A stretch of DNA of 64,000 nt from an uncultured Bacteroidales bacterium (GTDB lineage: Bacteria; Bacteroidota; Bacteroidia; Bacteroidales; Muribaculaceae). Below, in pieces: positions 8,052 through 15,054 of this stretch. Location: positions 1 to 64,000 of the forward strand of contig CACYRK010000021.1 in the NCBI GenBank assembly GCA_902776835.1, given 5' to 3'. The first letter of the stretch is position 1. Every line of letters begins with the position of its first letter. Position numbers and translations under genes: made by a program. The notes below the pieces were generated by a model. The model was not told the DNA's origin. It did no database searches and saw only the letters and a list, made by a program, of their open reading frames with translations.

Positions 8052-8564
8052 TCAGTCGGGACACGGTGTAGCCTCCTTGGCCATCTTGAACAGTGCCAGC
8101 GGCAGGTGGCAGTAGCCGTCGGGGTTCTTGTCGAGGTAGTCCTGGTGATAGTCCTCGGCGGGGAAGAAATTCTCCAGAGGTTGATTCTCCACGGCAAAAA
8201 GTTCGGAACACTTGGCCTGCTCAGCCTGGTAGACCTCGTCGATGACAGCGCGGTCGGCAGGGTCGACATAATAGATGCCAGTGCGATACTGCGTGCCCAC
8301 ATCGCCGCCCTGCTTGTTGACGCTGACCGGGTCGATGGCCGCAAAGTACATCTTCAGCAGGAAGCGAAGCCCCACTTTGTCGGGGTCGTAGACCACGCGC
8401 ACCGTCTCGGCAGCGTGTGTCGCCGAGGTGCACACCTCTTGATACGTGGGGTTCTCGGTGACGCTGTTGGCATAGCCCACCTGTGTCTCCACTACCCCGT
8501 CGATTTGTTTAAAGAAGTGCTCTGTTCCCCAGAAGCACCCTCCAGCAAGATATATCTCCTTCAT
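8052..8564 (-). CDS. msrA: Peptide-methionine (S)-S-oxide reductase
   Basis: Repairs methionine-S-sulfoxide in proteins. The catalytic motif GCFWG is at residues 8-12 of the chosen start, followed by the MsrA core (GVVETQVGYANS, TYQEVCTSATHAAETVRVVYDP). I chose the ATG at 8564 (MKEIYLAGGCFWG) because an in-frame ATG nine codons upstream would add residues not seen in the family. The product has 170 aa. Together with the downstream PPOX gene it suggests a small oxidative-damage operon. Confidence 0.93.
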   Translation of the reverse strand: MKEIYLAGGCFWGTEHFFKQIDGVVETQVGYANSVTENPTYQEVCTSATHAAETVRVVYDPDKVGLRFLLKMYFAAIDPVSVNKQGGDVGTQYRTGIYYVDPADRAVIDEVYQAEQAKCSELFAVENQPLENFFPAEDYHQDYLDKNPDGYCHLPLALFKMAKEATPCPD

Positions 8565-8638
8565 AATCAAATATTTATTTACAACCGCCAAACTTATGGC
8601 CAGGCCATAACAGCGGGTGACGAATTATCAAAATATGT

Positions 8639-9985
8639 TCAACTCACAGTTGCTTCACCCTCAGGAAGCATCATCAACAACTTATCAAGCCATCCAGCCA
8701 ATGGTGAAGGACTGCTGATAAGCCCTCCGTTATACTGAAGATTCAGCATTGAGAACCGTATGCGGCACTGTGGGTTATACTTTTTGCTATATACCGAGAG
8801 GCTATTGCCGCTTATATTGCCTTCGGCCTTGACCTCAATAGGGATAATCTGCGTCCCCCACTGGATGACAAACTCAACTTCAGCCTTCGCGTCGGATGTC
8901 CAATAACTTGGTACTTGCCCGTCCATTAAGGGTATCACCGATTGCAAAACGGCATTCTCGGCCAGCGCGCCTTTAAACTCGGTGTAGTTAGCAATGGGGT
9001 CGGTAACGACCGTGGCAGGCAGGTGTGCCAATCGCCGAAGTAAACCGCAGTCGCAAGCATAGACCTTGAATGCATTTGTCTCGCGATAGGCCGAAAGCGG
9101 CATTCCAGGCTTACTGATGTCGTACACCCTGTAAATCATCCCAGCCTCCTCCAGCCACATCAACGCATCTTCGTAATCCTTGCTGCGGGCGCCACTCTTA
9201 ATAACGCGGTAAATAAACTTCCGGTTCTCTTTTGAGAGTTGTGCTGGCAGTGAGTGCCAGATGGCATGGATGCGTGGTATCTCAAGAGCCTCGGCATACT
9301 TGGCAAAGTCGAGTTCATAGAGGTCGAGGATGTCCTGAAGTTTGGACTCCACCACCCCCACGCCTTTGTCCTCAAGCAAAGCCACAATGGGTTCAGGCAT
9401 TCCTCCTGACACTTGATATCGGCGATACTCTGTAGCCAACTTGTTCAAGATAATTTCTGGCAAGTGCCGTATCTCGTGCAAAGCATCAATATACTCAAAA
9501 GTTTTTGGGTCACTGACGCGAAGAAACTCCTTAAATGTAACGGGTGACATCCTCACAACCTGTACTTTGCCCACTGGGACGGCCAACGCACGCTTTTTCA
9601 CCGCAACGCCAAGCAAGGACCCTGCGGCAATGATATGATACTGGGGTGCATCCTCGCAGAAATACTTCAAACTGTTGAGGGCTTCCTCGCATTCCTGAAT
9701 CTCATCAAATATCATCAATGTCTTGCCCGGAACGATAGGTTGATCGCAGTAAAGAGTCAATTCTTTGACCAGGCGATCAGGCGATTTTGTTATCTGAAAA
9801 ACAGACTTCAACTCAGGCTGACGGTCAAAGTCAAACTTCACACAGTAATCAAAGGATTCCTGGCCAAACGCTTGCATGGCCCATGTCTTACCAATCTGAC
9901 GTGCGCCTTTTAGCAGCAGAGGCTTCCTGTCGGGGTTGTCTTTCCACTGCCGGAAGAAACTGATTATATCTCGCTCTATTCTCAT
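8639..9985 (-). CDS. AAA ATPase with C-terminal DUF4143 domain
   Basis: ATP-binding protein of the AAA_14/DUF4143 family; cellular role unknown, often variable between strains. Walker A is GARQIGKT (about residues 27-34 from the chosen start), Walker B is LMIFDEIQE, and a sensor-like IIAAGSLLGVA follows. The DUF4143 part covers about 200-370 with an endonuclease-like end (SYWTSDAKAEVEFVIQWG ... IPIEVKAEG) reminiscent of PD-(D/E)XK folds. I chose ATG 9985 (MRIERDIISFFRQW); the frame is open for 57 more codons upstream but that stretch is low quality. It neighbours tRNA-Ser and broken tRNA copies, suggesting acquisition. Confidence 0.85.
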   Translation of the reverse strand: MRIERDIISFFRQWKDNPDRKPLLLKGARQIGKTWAMQAFGQESFDYCVKFDFDRQPELKSVFQITKSPDRLVKELTLYCDQPIVPGKTLMIFDEIQECEEALNSLKYFCEDAPQYHIIAAGSLLGVAVKKRALAVPVGKVQVVRMSPVTFKEFLRVSDPKTFEYIDALHEIRHLPEIILNKLATEYRRYQVSGGMPEPIVALLEDKGVGVVESKLQDILDLYELDFAKYAEALEIPRIHAIWHSLPAQLSKENRKFIYRVIKSGARSKDYEDALMWLEEAGMIYRVYDISKPGMPLSAYRETNAFKVYACDCGLLRRLAHLPATVVTDPIANYTEFKGALAENAVLQSVIPLMDGQVPSYWTSDAKAEVEFVIQWGTQIIPIEVKAEGNISGNSLSVYSKKYNPQCRIRFSMLNLQYNGGLISSPSPLAGWLDKLLMMLPEGEATVS

Positions 9986-10133
9986 AAAACACAAAATAGT
10001 TCGATTTTGTGTGCAAGTAATACACTTTTCCGAACTTTCGCCTGCAAATTTAGCCTTATTTTTTGAATTGGCCAAAAGATTTTGCAACCAAATATCATTA
10101 TTTTGAAAATGGCGAACGAGATGTGGATGGTGG

Positions 10134-10221
10134 GGAGAGGGATTCGCTGCGCGCAATCATGCGGCGGTTCCGAAAAACAAAACAAGTTTTGCTTTTTCTA
10201 AACCGAGAGAGGGATTCGCTG
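10134..10221. repeat. Broken copies of the tRNA-Ser 3' region
   Basis: GAGAGAGGGATTCG occurs at 10205-10218 and again inside the tRNA gene (10390-10403) in the same orientation; a shortened copy GGAGAGGGATTCGCTG is at 10134-10149. The two partial copies share the following CTG, which the tRNA lacks. The pattern fits remnants of integration at a tRNA attachment site. Confidence 0.5.
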
Positions 10222-10254
10222 TGGCGCATCCCTTGCGCCCCCGCGGGGCCGCTG

Positions 10255-10385
10255 CCAGATGATGACTAACGGGCTTCGCCCATCTCGTTTTTTCATTGCG
10301 CCACGATTTTGAGAGCATGCTCTCACATCGCGGCACAATGAAAAAACGACTGAGACTTTCGTCTCAGCCGTTAGTCATCATCTGG
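10255..10385. repeat. Nested inverted repeat beside tRNA-Ser
   Basis: Outer arms CCAGATGATGACTAACGG (10255-10272) and its exact reverse complement (10368-10385, which includes the tRNA CCA end); inner arms CGTTTTTTCATTG (10286-10298) and its exact complement (10336-10348); centre TGAGAGCATGCTCTCA, a perfect 16-base palindrome (10310-10325). The plus-strand half holds its own GGGC-TTC-GCCC hairpin before a T-run, so each half looks like a tRNA 3' flank with terminator. Confidence 0.75.
10341..10367 (-). terminator. Intrinsic terminator of tRNA-Ser
   Basis: On the minus strand CTGAGAC-GAAA-GTCTCAG (10367-10350) is followed by TCGTTTTTT, 16 bases after the tRNA CCA end. Confidence 0.7.
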
Positions 10386-10471
10386 CGGAGAGAGAGGGAT
10401 TCGAACCCACGGTACGCAAAGCGTACAACGGTTTTCGAGACCGCCCCGATCGACCACTCCGGCATCTCTCC
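10383..10471 (-). tRNA. tRNA-Ser (anticodon CGA, reads UCG)
   Basis: Acceptor stem GGAGAGA / TCTCTCC (10465-10471 with 10387-10393), discriminator G, and an encoded CCA (10383-10385). The anticodon stem GCGGT/ACCGT closes the loop CTCGAAA, giving anticodon CGA (10435-10437). A long variable arm GTACGC-TTT-GCGTAC marks a class II tRNA as expected for serine. The T arm carries GGTTCGAATCC, with one apparent T-T mismatch in the stem. Confidence 0.93.
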
Positions 10472-10509
10472 TGGTCGTGAAAATGGGCTTGTGGCCCTTT
10501 TTGCGGGTG

Positions 10510-10540
10510 CAAAATTACAACAAACTTTTGACACTCGCAA
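10510..10540 (-). promoter_or_regulatory. Predicted promoter for tRNA-Ser
   Basis: On the minus strand TAATTTTG (10510-10517) preceded at 20 nt by TTG (10538-10540). It lies 39 bases upstream of the mature tRNA 5' end. Confidence 0.5.
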
Positions 10541-10592
10541 GATTGTGCCGCAATTTTTTTTATTTTTGTCAAAAATGACGCGCCAAAAACGC

Positions 10593-11237
10593 CTACAGAG
10601 CCGCAAGGGTAGAGATGGCCTGCAAAGGGTCGGCAGCCTTAAAGACATAGTTGCCAGCGACAACCATTTCGGCACCCTGCTCGGCAAGTTGACGGCCAGT
10701 GACATCGTTCACGCCGCCGTCAACTTCGATGATGGCATGCGAGCCCGTCTCGGCAATAAGTTGCTTCAACTCAGCAACTTTGCGCAGTGTGCCTGGTATA
10801 AACTTCTGTCCGCCAAAGCCGGGATTCACCGACATGAGAAGCACCAGGTCGAGGTCGGCTACGATGTCGCGCAGCATATGCACCGGGGTGGCAGGGTTGA
10901 TGGTCACGCCGGCCTGCATGCCCGCGCTCTTGATTTGCTGTACCACGCGGTGCAGGTGTGGGCACACTTCGTAATGGACGTTCATAATCGTGGCGCCGGT
11001 GTCGCGCACCTGGCTGACGAACTTCTGCGGCTCGACAATCATCAGATGCACATCCAGTGGCTTTTTGCACAGCCGTTGCACATATTCGATCACGGGAAAG
11101 CCGAATGAGATGTTCGGCACGAACACGCCGTCCATAATGTCGAGGTGGAGCATAGCGGCCTCGCTGCGGTTAATCATGTCGAGGTCGTGCTCCAGGTTGC
11201 CAAAGTTGGCGCTGAGCAGTGAGGGGGCTACTTTCAT
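10593..11237 (-). CDS. rpe: Ribulose-phosphate 3-epimerase
   Basis: Interconverts ribulose-5-phosphate and xylulose-5-phosphate in the pentose phosphate pathway. The TIM-barrel enzyme shows MKVAPSLLSANF at the start, the metal-binding HLDIMDGVFVPN (about 32-43), LMSVNPGFGGQKFI (about 139-152) and the phosphate-binding EVDGGV (about 177-182). Length 214 aa is typical. Its start overlaps the DedA gene stop by four bases. Confidence 0.95.
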   Translation of the reverse strand: MKVAPSLLSANFGNLEHDLDMINRSEAAMLHLDIMDGVFVPNISFGFPVIEYVQRLCKKPLDVHLMIVEPQKFVSQVRDTGATIMNVHYEVCPHLHRVVQQIKSAGMQAGVTINPATPVHMLRDIVADLDLVLLMSVNPGFGGQKFIPGTLRKVAELKQLIAETGSHAIIEVDGGVNDVTGRQLAEQGAEMVVAGNYVFKAADPLQAISTLAAL

Positions 11238-11974
11238 GGTTTGTCGGTAGATTTTTTGATTTTATATTTATAAATAAGGTATGCCGCTACGGCAGCGAGC
11301 AGCGCAAAGCCCGCAATCTTGATGTAGAGGCTGTAATGCTCGAGTTGGTCGAAGAGCAGCCGGTCGTCGGGCACGACGAGATAGAGCAGATAGCCCAGCG
11401 CAGCGAGCACCACGTTCCATAGCCCGGCACCGAGAATGGTGTAGAGGCAGAAGGTGGGCAGATGCATGCGCGCCAGTCCGGCCGGTATTGAGATGAGGTG
11501 TCGCACCACGGGCAGCAGTCGGCCGATGAAAATCGACACCGCGCCACGCTTGCGGAAGAACTCCTCAGCATGGTCGAGTTTCTTGGCGCTGAGGCGCAAA
11601 AAGTGACCCAGCCTACTCTCAGCGAAGGCATAGATGATAGGTCGCCCGAGCAGTACCGAGAGGCCATAGTTTATCGCCGAGCCAATGAAGGCGCCGAGCG
11701 TTGCCGCCGCGATGACCCACCCGAAGTTCAGCGGCGAGTCGGCCTGCAGCGAGAAATAAGCGGCCGGCGGCACCACCACCTCGCTTGGCAAGGGAATGAT
11801 GGAACTTTCGATGGCCATCAGCAGCAAGATTGTGCCATAATTCATGTGGCTCTTGAACCACATGTACAAGTCGTAACTCCACGAGCCAGCATGAGCCGAT
11901 GCGGTGGCATCCTGGGCCATAGCCGCGACAGCCACCAGCGATAATGCTATGAATATTAGATATTTACGTTTCAT
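11234..11974 (-). CDS. DedA/SNARE-associated family membrane protein with signal peptide
   Basis: Polytopic inner-membrane protein of the DedA family, whose members include polyprenyl-phosphate and phospholipid flippases. Key motifs are ESSIIPLPSEVVVPPAAYFS (about 53-72) and GRLLPVVRHLISIPAGLARM (about 145-164), both carrying the conserved charged residues of the family. An extra N-terminal cleavable signal (MKRKYLIFIALSLVAVAAMA) precedes the domain, a form seen in Bacteroidetes. Length 246 aa. It overlaps both neighbours (rpe by 4 bp, the glycosylase gene by 11 bp). Confidence 0.88.
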   Translation of the reverse strand: MKRKYLIFIALSLVAVAAMAQDATASAHAGSWSYDLYMWFKSHMNYGTILLLMAIESSIIPLPSEVVVPPAAYFSLQADSPLNFGWVIAAATLGAFIGSAINYGLSVLLGRPIIYAFAESRLGHFLRLSAKKLDHAEEFFRKRGAVSIFIGRLLPVVRHLISIPAGLARMHLPTFCLYTILGAGLWNVVLAALGYLLYLVVPDDRLLFDQLEHYSLYIKIAGFALLAAVAAYLIYKYKIKKSTDKP

Positions 11975-12554
11975 TTACACAATTAAATACTTTAGCATAG
12001 GCTTGCGCCTTTTTCTCGAGAGCGAGCGGATAAGCGCGCGACGACGATGGCATGCGCCACAGCGTGAATTGGTGGCCACCCACGCAGCACGGCGTACCCT
12101 GCCCCACCGCCGGCGTGTCGACACCGGCCTGGCGCGCCACCACCGAGGTGGCTTTCTCGCCAGCGGTGATCACCGTGGTGATAGTGGGATTTTCGCGCAG
12201 CAGCGTTGCCAGGTCGATTTCCTCGACGATTTCGAGGAATTTGTCGCTGGCATTATCGCGCAGTCGCCGCACAGCCATCGCGGTGTCCCACAGCGCAATA
12301 CGCTTGTCGGTGAGCAGTTGCTGGATGCGCGGCAGGTCGAAGCCACCACGGCCGTCGTCCCAAAAGTGGTTCTTGTCGCCGTGGAAGATGAGCCCCATTA
12401 TTCGCCACATGTCGTTGATTCGGTTGGGATAATAGAACTCCATAGCCCATCGCTCGCGCTTGGGCGGGAAGGTGCCCAGCATGAGGATGCGCGCCTGTGG
12501 CGGCATGAATGGTAGCCAGGGATGCCGCTCGACGGGTATGCTCGCTTGTTTCAC
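11964..12554 (-). CDS. Uracil-DNA glycosylase superfamily protein
   Basis: Predicted DNA base-excision enzyme. The start region ILMLGTFPPKRERWAMEFYY (about 23-42) corresponds to UDG motif 1, followed by PNRINDMWRIMG; the segment ALWDTAMAVRR matches the family middle, and GQGTPCCVGG ... LWRMPSSSRAY fits the C-terminal motif. It resembles the hypoxanthine/mismatch-type branch rather than classical Ung, but the substrate base is not certain. Length 196 aa. It leads the operon with DedA and rpe. Confidence 0.82.
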   Translation of the reverse strand: MKQASIPVERHPWLPFMPPQARILMLGTFPPKRERWAMEFYYPNRINDMWRIMGLIFHGDKNHFWDDGRGGFDLPRIQQLLTDKRIALWDTAMAVRRLRDNASDKFLEIVEEIDLATLLRENPTITTVITAGEKATSVVARQAGVDTPAVGQGTPCCVGGHQFTLWRMPSSSRAYPLALEKKAQAYAKVFNCVNET

Positions 12555-12559
12555 GTAGA

Positions 12560-12567
12560 CAAAGGTA
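12560..12567 (-). promoter_or_regulatory. Predicted -7 promoter element for the UDG-DedA-rpe operon
   Basis: TACCTTTG on the minus strand, ending six bases before the start codon. The nearest TTTG (12592-12595) is 24 nt upstream, a little wide, so the call is tentative. Confidence 0.35.
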
Positions 12568-12662
12568 TGAAGAATTTTCTAAACTTCAGGGCAAAAAGAC
12601 ACAAAAAGTGGCACTACATGAATTTTTATCTGCCGATGGATGGTGAATTGGATAATTTTTAC

Positions 12663-12670
12663 TAATTTTG
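12663..12670 (+). promoter_or_regulatory. Predicted -7 promoter element for the Wza-like gene
   Basis: TAATTTTG matches TAnnTTTG 40 bases before the ATG. No -33 element at standard spacing was found. Confidence 0.4.
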
Positions 12671-12710
12671 CCTCGATAATGCAGGAAAATAAATCAAAAA
12701 CGCTTAACAT

Positions 12711-13514
12711 ATGAAAATCAAGAATTTACTTGCCATTTTGGCAGTTGGCCTGTTACTTGCCAGTTGCAACACCTCAAAGGAAATCCCGTATCTTATCGAT
12801 GCCAACACGCTCTCGCAGGAGTCGCTGCGTGCCGCCGCGCGTGCCGCCGACCCCGTGCTGATGCCCGGCGACTTGCTGCGCATCAACGTGTCGGGCCCCG
12901 ATGCGGAGGCTGTGAAACCGTTTAACAAAGACGAATACGTGTCGTCGCAAGGCAGCAACAACATCAACAACCAGGAGAACTCAATATTCTACTACCTGGT
13001 TGACAACCAGGGTGATATCGAGTTCCCACTCGTTGGCAAACTGCACTTGGGCGGCATCACCATCAGCGCCGCCGAGCAACTGATTGCTTCGCAAATCTAC
13101 CCGCGTTACCTTACGGTGATGCCCGGCGTGGAGGTGCGTCTGCAGAACTTCCGCGTGACCACGATGGGCGAGGTTAAGAACCCCGGCGTCATCAAGTCGC
13201 CCAACGGCCGCCTGACCATTCTTGAGGCACTTGCCCAATCGGGCGACCTGACCATTCAGGGCCGCCGCGACAACGTAATGATTGTTCGCACCAATGCCGA
13301 CGGCAGCCGCCAAGTGCGCACCGTCAACCTTAACGACAAGAACCTGCTGGTGTCGCCCGACTTCTACCTCCAGCAGAACGACGTGATTTACGTCGAGCCA
13401 AACGCCAGCAAGGCACGCTCATCGTGGCAAGTGCCGCCCGCGCTCACTCTGGGAATGAGTTCGGTGGGTACGCTCATCAGCATCGCCACCCTCATCGTCA
13501 CCCTCACCAAGTAA
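12711..13514 (+). CDS. Polysaccharide export lipoprotein, Wza-like
   Basis: Outer-membrane polysaccharide biosynthesis/export protein. The N-terminus is a lipoprotein signal with LLASC, Cys19 as lipid site. The Poly_export domain is near residues 45-130 (MPGDLLRINVSGPDAEAV ... FPLVGKLHLGGITISAAEQL), followed by one SLBB domain (about 138-215: VTTMGEVKNPGVIK, TILEALAQSGDL). A C-terminal hydrophobic segment (about 243-265) matches the helix that crosses the outer membrane in Wza. It is monocistronic and no chain-length regulator or glycosyltransferase cluster adjoins it. Length 267 aa. Confidence 0.9.
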   Translation: MKIKNLLAILAVGLLLASCNTSKEIPYLIDANTLSQESLRAAARAADPVLMPGDLLRINVSGPDAEAVKPFNKDEYVSSQGSNNINNQENSIFYYLVDNQGDIEFPLVGKLHLGGITISAAEQLIASQIYPRYLTVMPGVEVRLQNFRVTTMGEVKNPGVIKSPNGRLTILEALAQSGDLTIQGRRDNVMIVRTNADGSRQVRTVNLNDKNLLVSPDFYLQQNDVIYVEPNASKARSSWQVPPALTLGMSSVGTLISIATLIVTLTK

Positions 13515-13542
13515 CACGGCTGAGAGCAGACCGAAGTTAAAG

Positions 13543-13609
13543 CCCACGGATTATCTGATACTCTGATGTTTATCATCGAGAACCGTCAGATAATCCGTGG
13601 GACTTTTTT
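13543..13609 (+). terminator. Long-loop hairpin terminator after the Wza-like gene
   Basis: Perfect 16-base arms CCCACGGATTATCTGA (13543-13558) and its complement (13586-13601), followed by ACTTTTTTAG. The loop is 27 nt, much longer than in a normal intrinsic terminator. Confidence 0.65.
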
Positions 13610-13671
13610 AGCGCGTTTTCGGTCCTTGGGCATGAAGCCACACTGCAAAAATGTAAAAAAATGGATTGAAT

Positions 13672-13703
13672 TTTGAAAAATTAAAAAAATATCACTACTT
13701 TTG
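13672..13703 (+). promoter_or_regulatory. Predicted promoter for the exonuclease - M3 peptidase operon
   Basis: TTTG (13672-13675), 20-nt spacer, TACTTTTG (13696-13703): an excellent match to the Bacteroidetes consensus. The start codon is at 13712, so the transcript is nearly leaderless. Confidence 0.65.
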
Positions 13704-13711
13704 TCAGTGAA

Positions 13712-14341
13712 ATGAAATACACGATTACAATCGACAAAGAGCAGGTGAACAAAATGCCCGTCGTAAGTTTCGAAGGCGAAATAATCGTTGTTGACACATT
13801 GTCAAAGGTTAACAGCGCTGTGGCCCACCTTCGCAAACTTCCGCTTGTGGGCTTCGACACCGAGACCCGCCCGTCGTTCAAGCGTGGCGAGCGTCACCCT
13901 GTGGCGCTGCTACAGTTGGGCGGCGAAGATTTGTGCTTCCTGTTCAGGATGTGCAAGATAGGGATGCCGGAATCGCTGAAGAATTATCTGGAAGACGCCT
14001 CGTGCGCCAAGGTGGGCCTGTCGACCCACGACGACTTCAACGTGATGCACCGCAGTTACGACTTTACCCCGGCGGGATTTATCGAACTTCAGGAGATGGT
14101 GAAACAGTACAACATCGCCGAGTTGGGTCTGCAAAAACTCTATTCGATACTTTTCAACGAGAAAATCAGCAAGGGGCAGCGCCTCACCAACTGGGAGGTG
14201 GCTGAACTCAGCCCGAGCCAGCAGCGCTATGCCGCCACCGACGCCTGGGCCTGCTTGCGCATTTACCACCGTCTAACCGACGGCAGTTTCGACCCGGAAC
14301 TGTCGCCCTACAAACACGAGATTACCGATGAAGAAACTTAA
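13712..14341 (+). CDS. 3'-5' exonuclease, DEDD superfamily
   Basis: RNase D/WRN-type nuclease domain. The first acidic pair is in VGFDTETRP (about 46-54), the middle aspartate in STHDDFNVMH, and the last in YAATDAWACLRIY (about 171-183), matching the DEDDy pattern. The protein has 209 aa, essentially one nuclease domain without HRDC, so whether it acts on RNA or DNA is open. It is the first gene after a strong promoter and overlaps the next gene by 14 bp. Confidence 0.88.
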   Translation: MKYTITIDKEQVNKMPVVSFEGEIIVVDTLSKVNSAVAHLRKLPLVGFDTETRPSFKRGERHPVALLQLGGEDLCFLFRMCKIGMPESLKNYLEDASCAKVGLSTHDDFNVMHRSYDFTPAGFIELQEMVKQYNIAELGLQKLYSILFNEKISKGQRLTNWEVAELSPSQQRYAATDAWACLRIYHRLTDGSFDPELSPYKHEITDEET

Positions 14342-14609
14342 ACGCTCCACCGTGATACCGCTGTGCCTGCTCATCTACCTGGCCGTAATGGCCTGGATGG
14401 GCCGCGCCCGCCTGGCCGACGGCGAATACCTGTACTACTTCGGGGTGCTGGGCATCTCGCTACTCATCATCGTGGCGCTTTACTGGTCGCTGCGCCGCAA
14501 GGAGAAACTGCGTGAGCAACACGACGAGGACCTCTACGGCACCTATGCCGACAAGGAGCCGAGCGACAGCGATGACGAGACCAACGACACCGACAACAAC
14601 AACGAGTAA
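14328..14609 (+). CDS. Small two-helix membrane protein of unknown function
   Basis: 93-aa protein with two predicted transmembrane segments (about residues 9-25 and 36-53), a basic turn after the second (RRKEKLREQ), and an acidic cytoplasmic-type tail rich in Asp, Glu and Asn. No family recognised. It overlaps the exonuclease gene by 14 bp, which supports translation from this frame. Confidence 0.65.
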   Translation: MKKLKRSTVIPLCLLIYLAVMAWMGRARLADGEYLYYFGVLGISLLIIVALYWSLRRKEKLREQHDEDLYGTYADKEPSDSDDETNDTDNNNE

Positions 14610-14636
14610 TACTAATTATCACTAAAACTATAAATT

Positions 14637-15041
14637 ATGAAAAAGATTCTTCTCACACTTTTGCTGGCCATTTGCGCCACAACCATGTTTGCTGAAATCA
14701 GTTTCTATAAGGCAACTTCTTATGCATACAAGTATGTAGATAGCGACACCGACGAGTGGGTCGACTGGACCGACTGGATCGACTGCAACGTGAAAGTGTC
14801 GTTTAACTTCGACGATGACATCATCAAGATCTACAGCAACGAGCAACAGACCTACGTCATCACCGAATACGGCGATGAAAAAGACGACGGCCAGGGCGGC
14901 CGCATGTGGTCGCTCGACGTTATTGACCAGGACGGCGACAAAGGCACCGTCAGGCTCCGCATCGAGAAAGGCGGCAACTCACAACTATACGTTGACTTTG
15001 CCAATGTGATGTGGGTGTACAATGTAACGAGTATCAATTAA
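14637..15041 (+). CDS. Small secreted acidic protein of unknown function
   Basis: 134-aa protein with a clear signal peptide (MKKILLTLLLAICATTMFA) and a beta-rich mature part with many Asp, Trp and Tyr residues. No family recognised. It stands 27 bp after the small membrane protein and 13 bp before the M3 peptidase gene, so it probably shares their transcript and acts in the periplasm or outside. Confidence 0.7.
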   Translation: MKKILLTLLLAICATTMFAEISFYKATSYAYKYVDSDTDEWVDWTDWIDCNVKVSFNFDDDIIKIYSNEQQTYVITEYGDEKDDGQGGRMWSLDVIDQDGDKGTVRLRIEKGGNSQLYVDFANVMWVYNVTSIN

Positions 15042-15054
15042 AATCAAATAACTA

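Larger units (their letters stand above)
9986..10382. other. Gene-free gap with tRNA-Ser fragments and hairpins
   Basis: No gene is supported in these 397 bases. They contain two 14-15 base copies of the tRNA-Ser T-arm/3' region (10134-10149 and 10205-10221), a terminator-like hairpin at 10172-10198 (GAAAAACAAAAC / GTTTTGCTTTTTC), and most of the inverted repeat 10255-10385. Confidence 0.6.
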
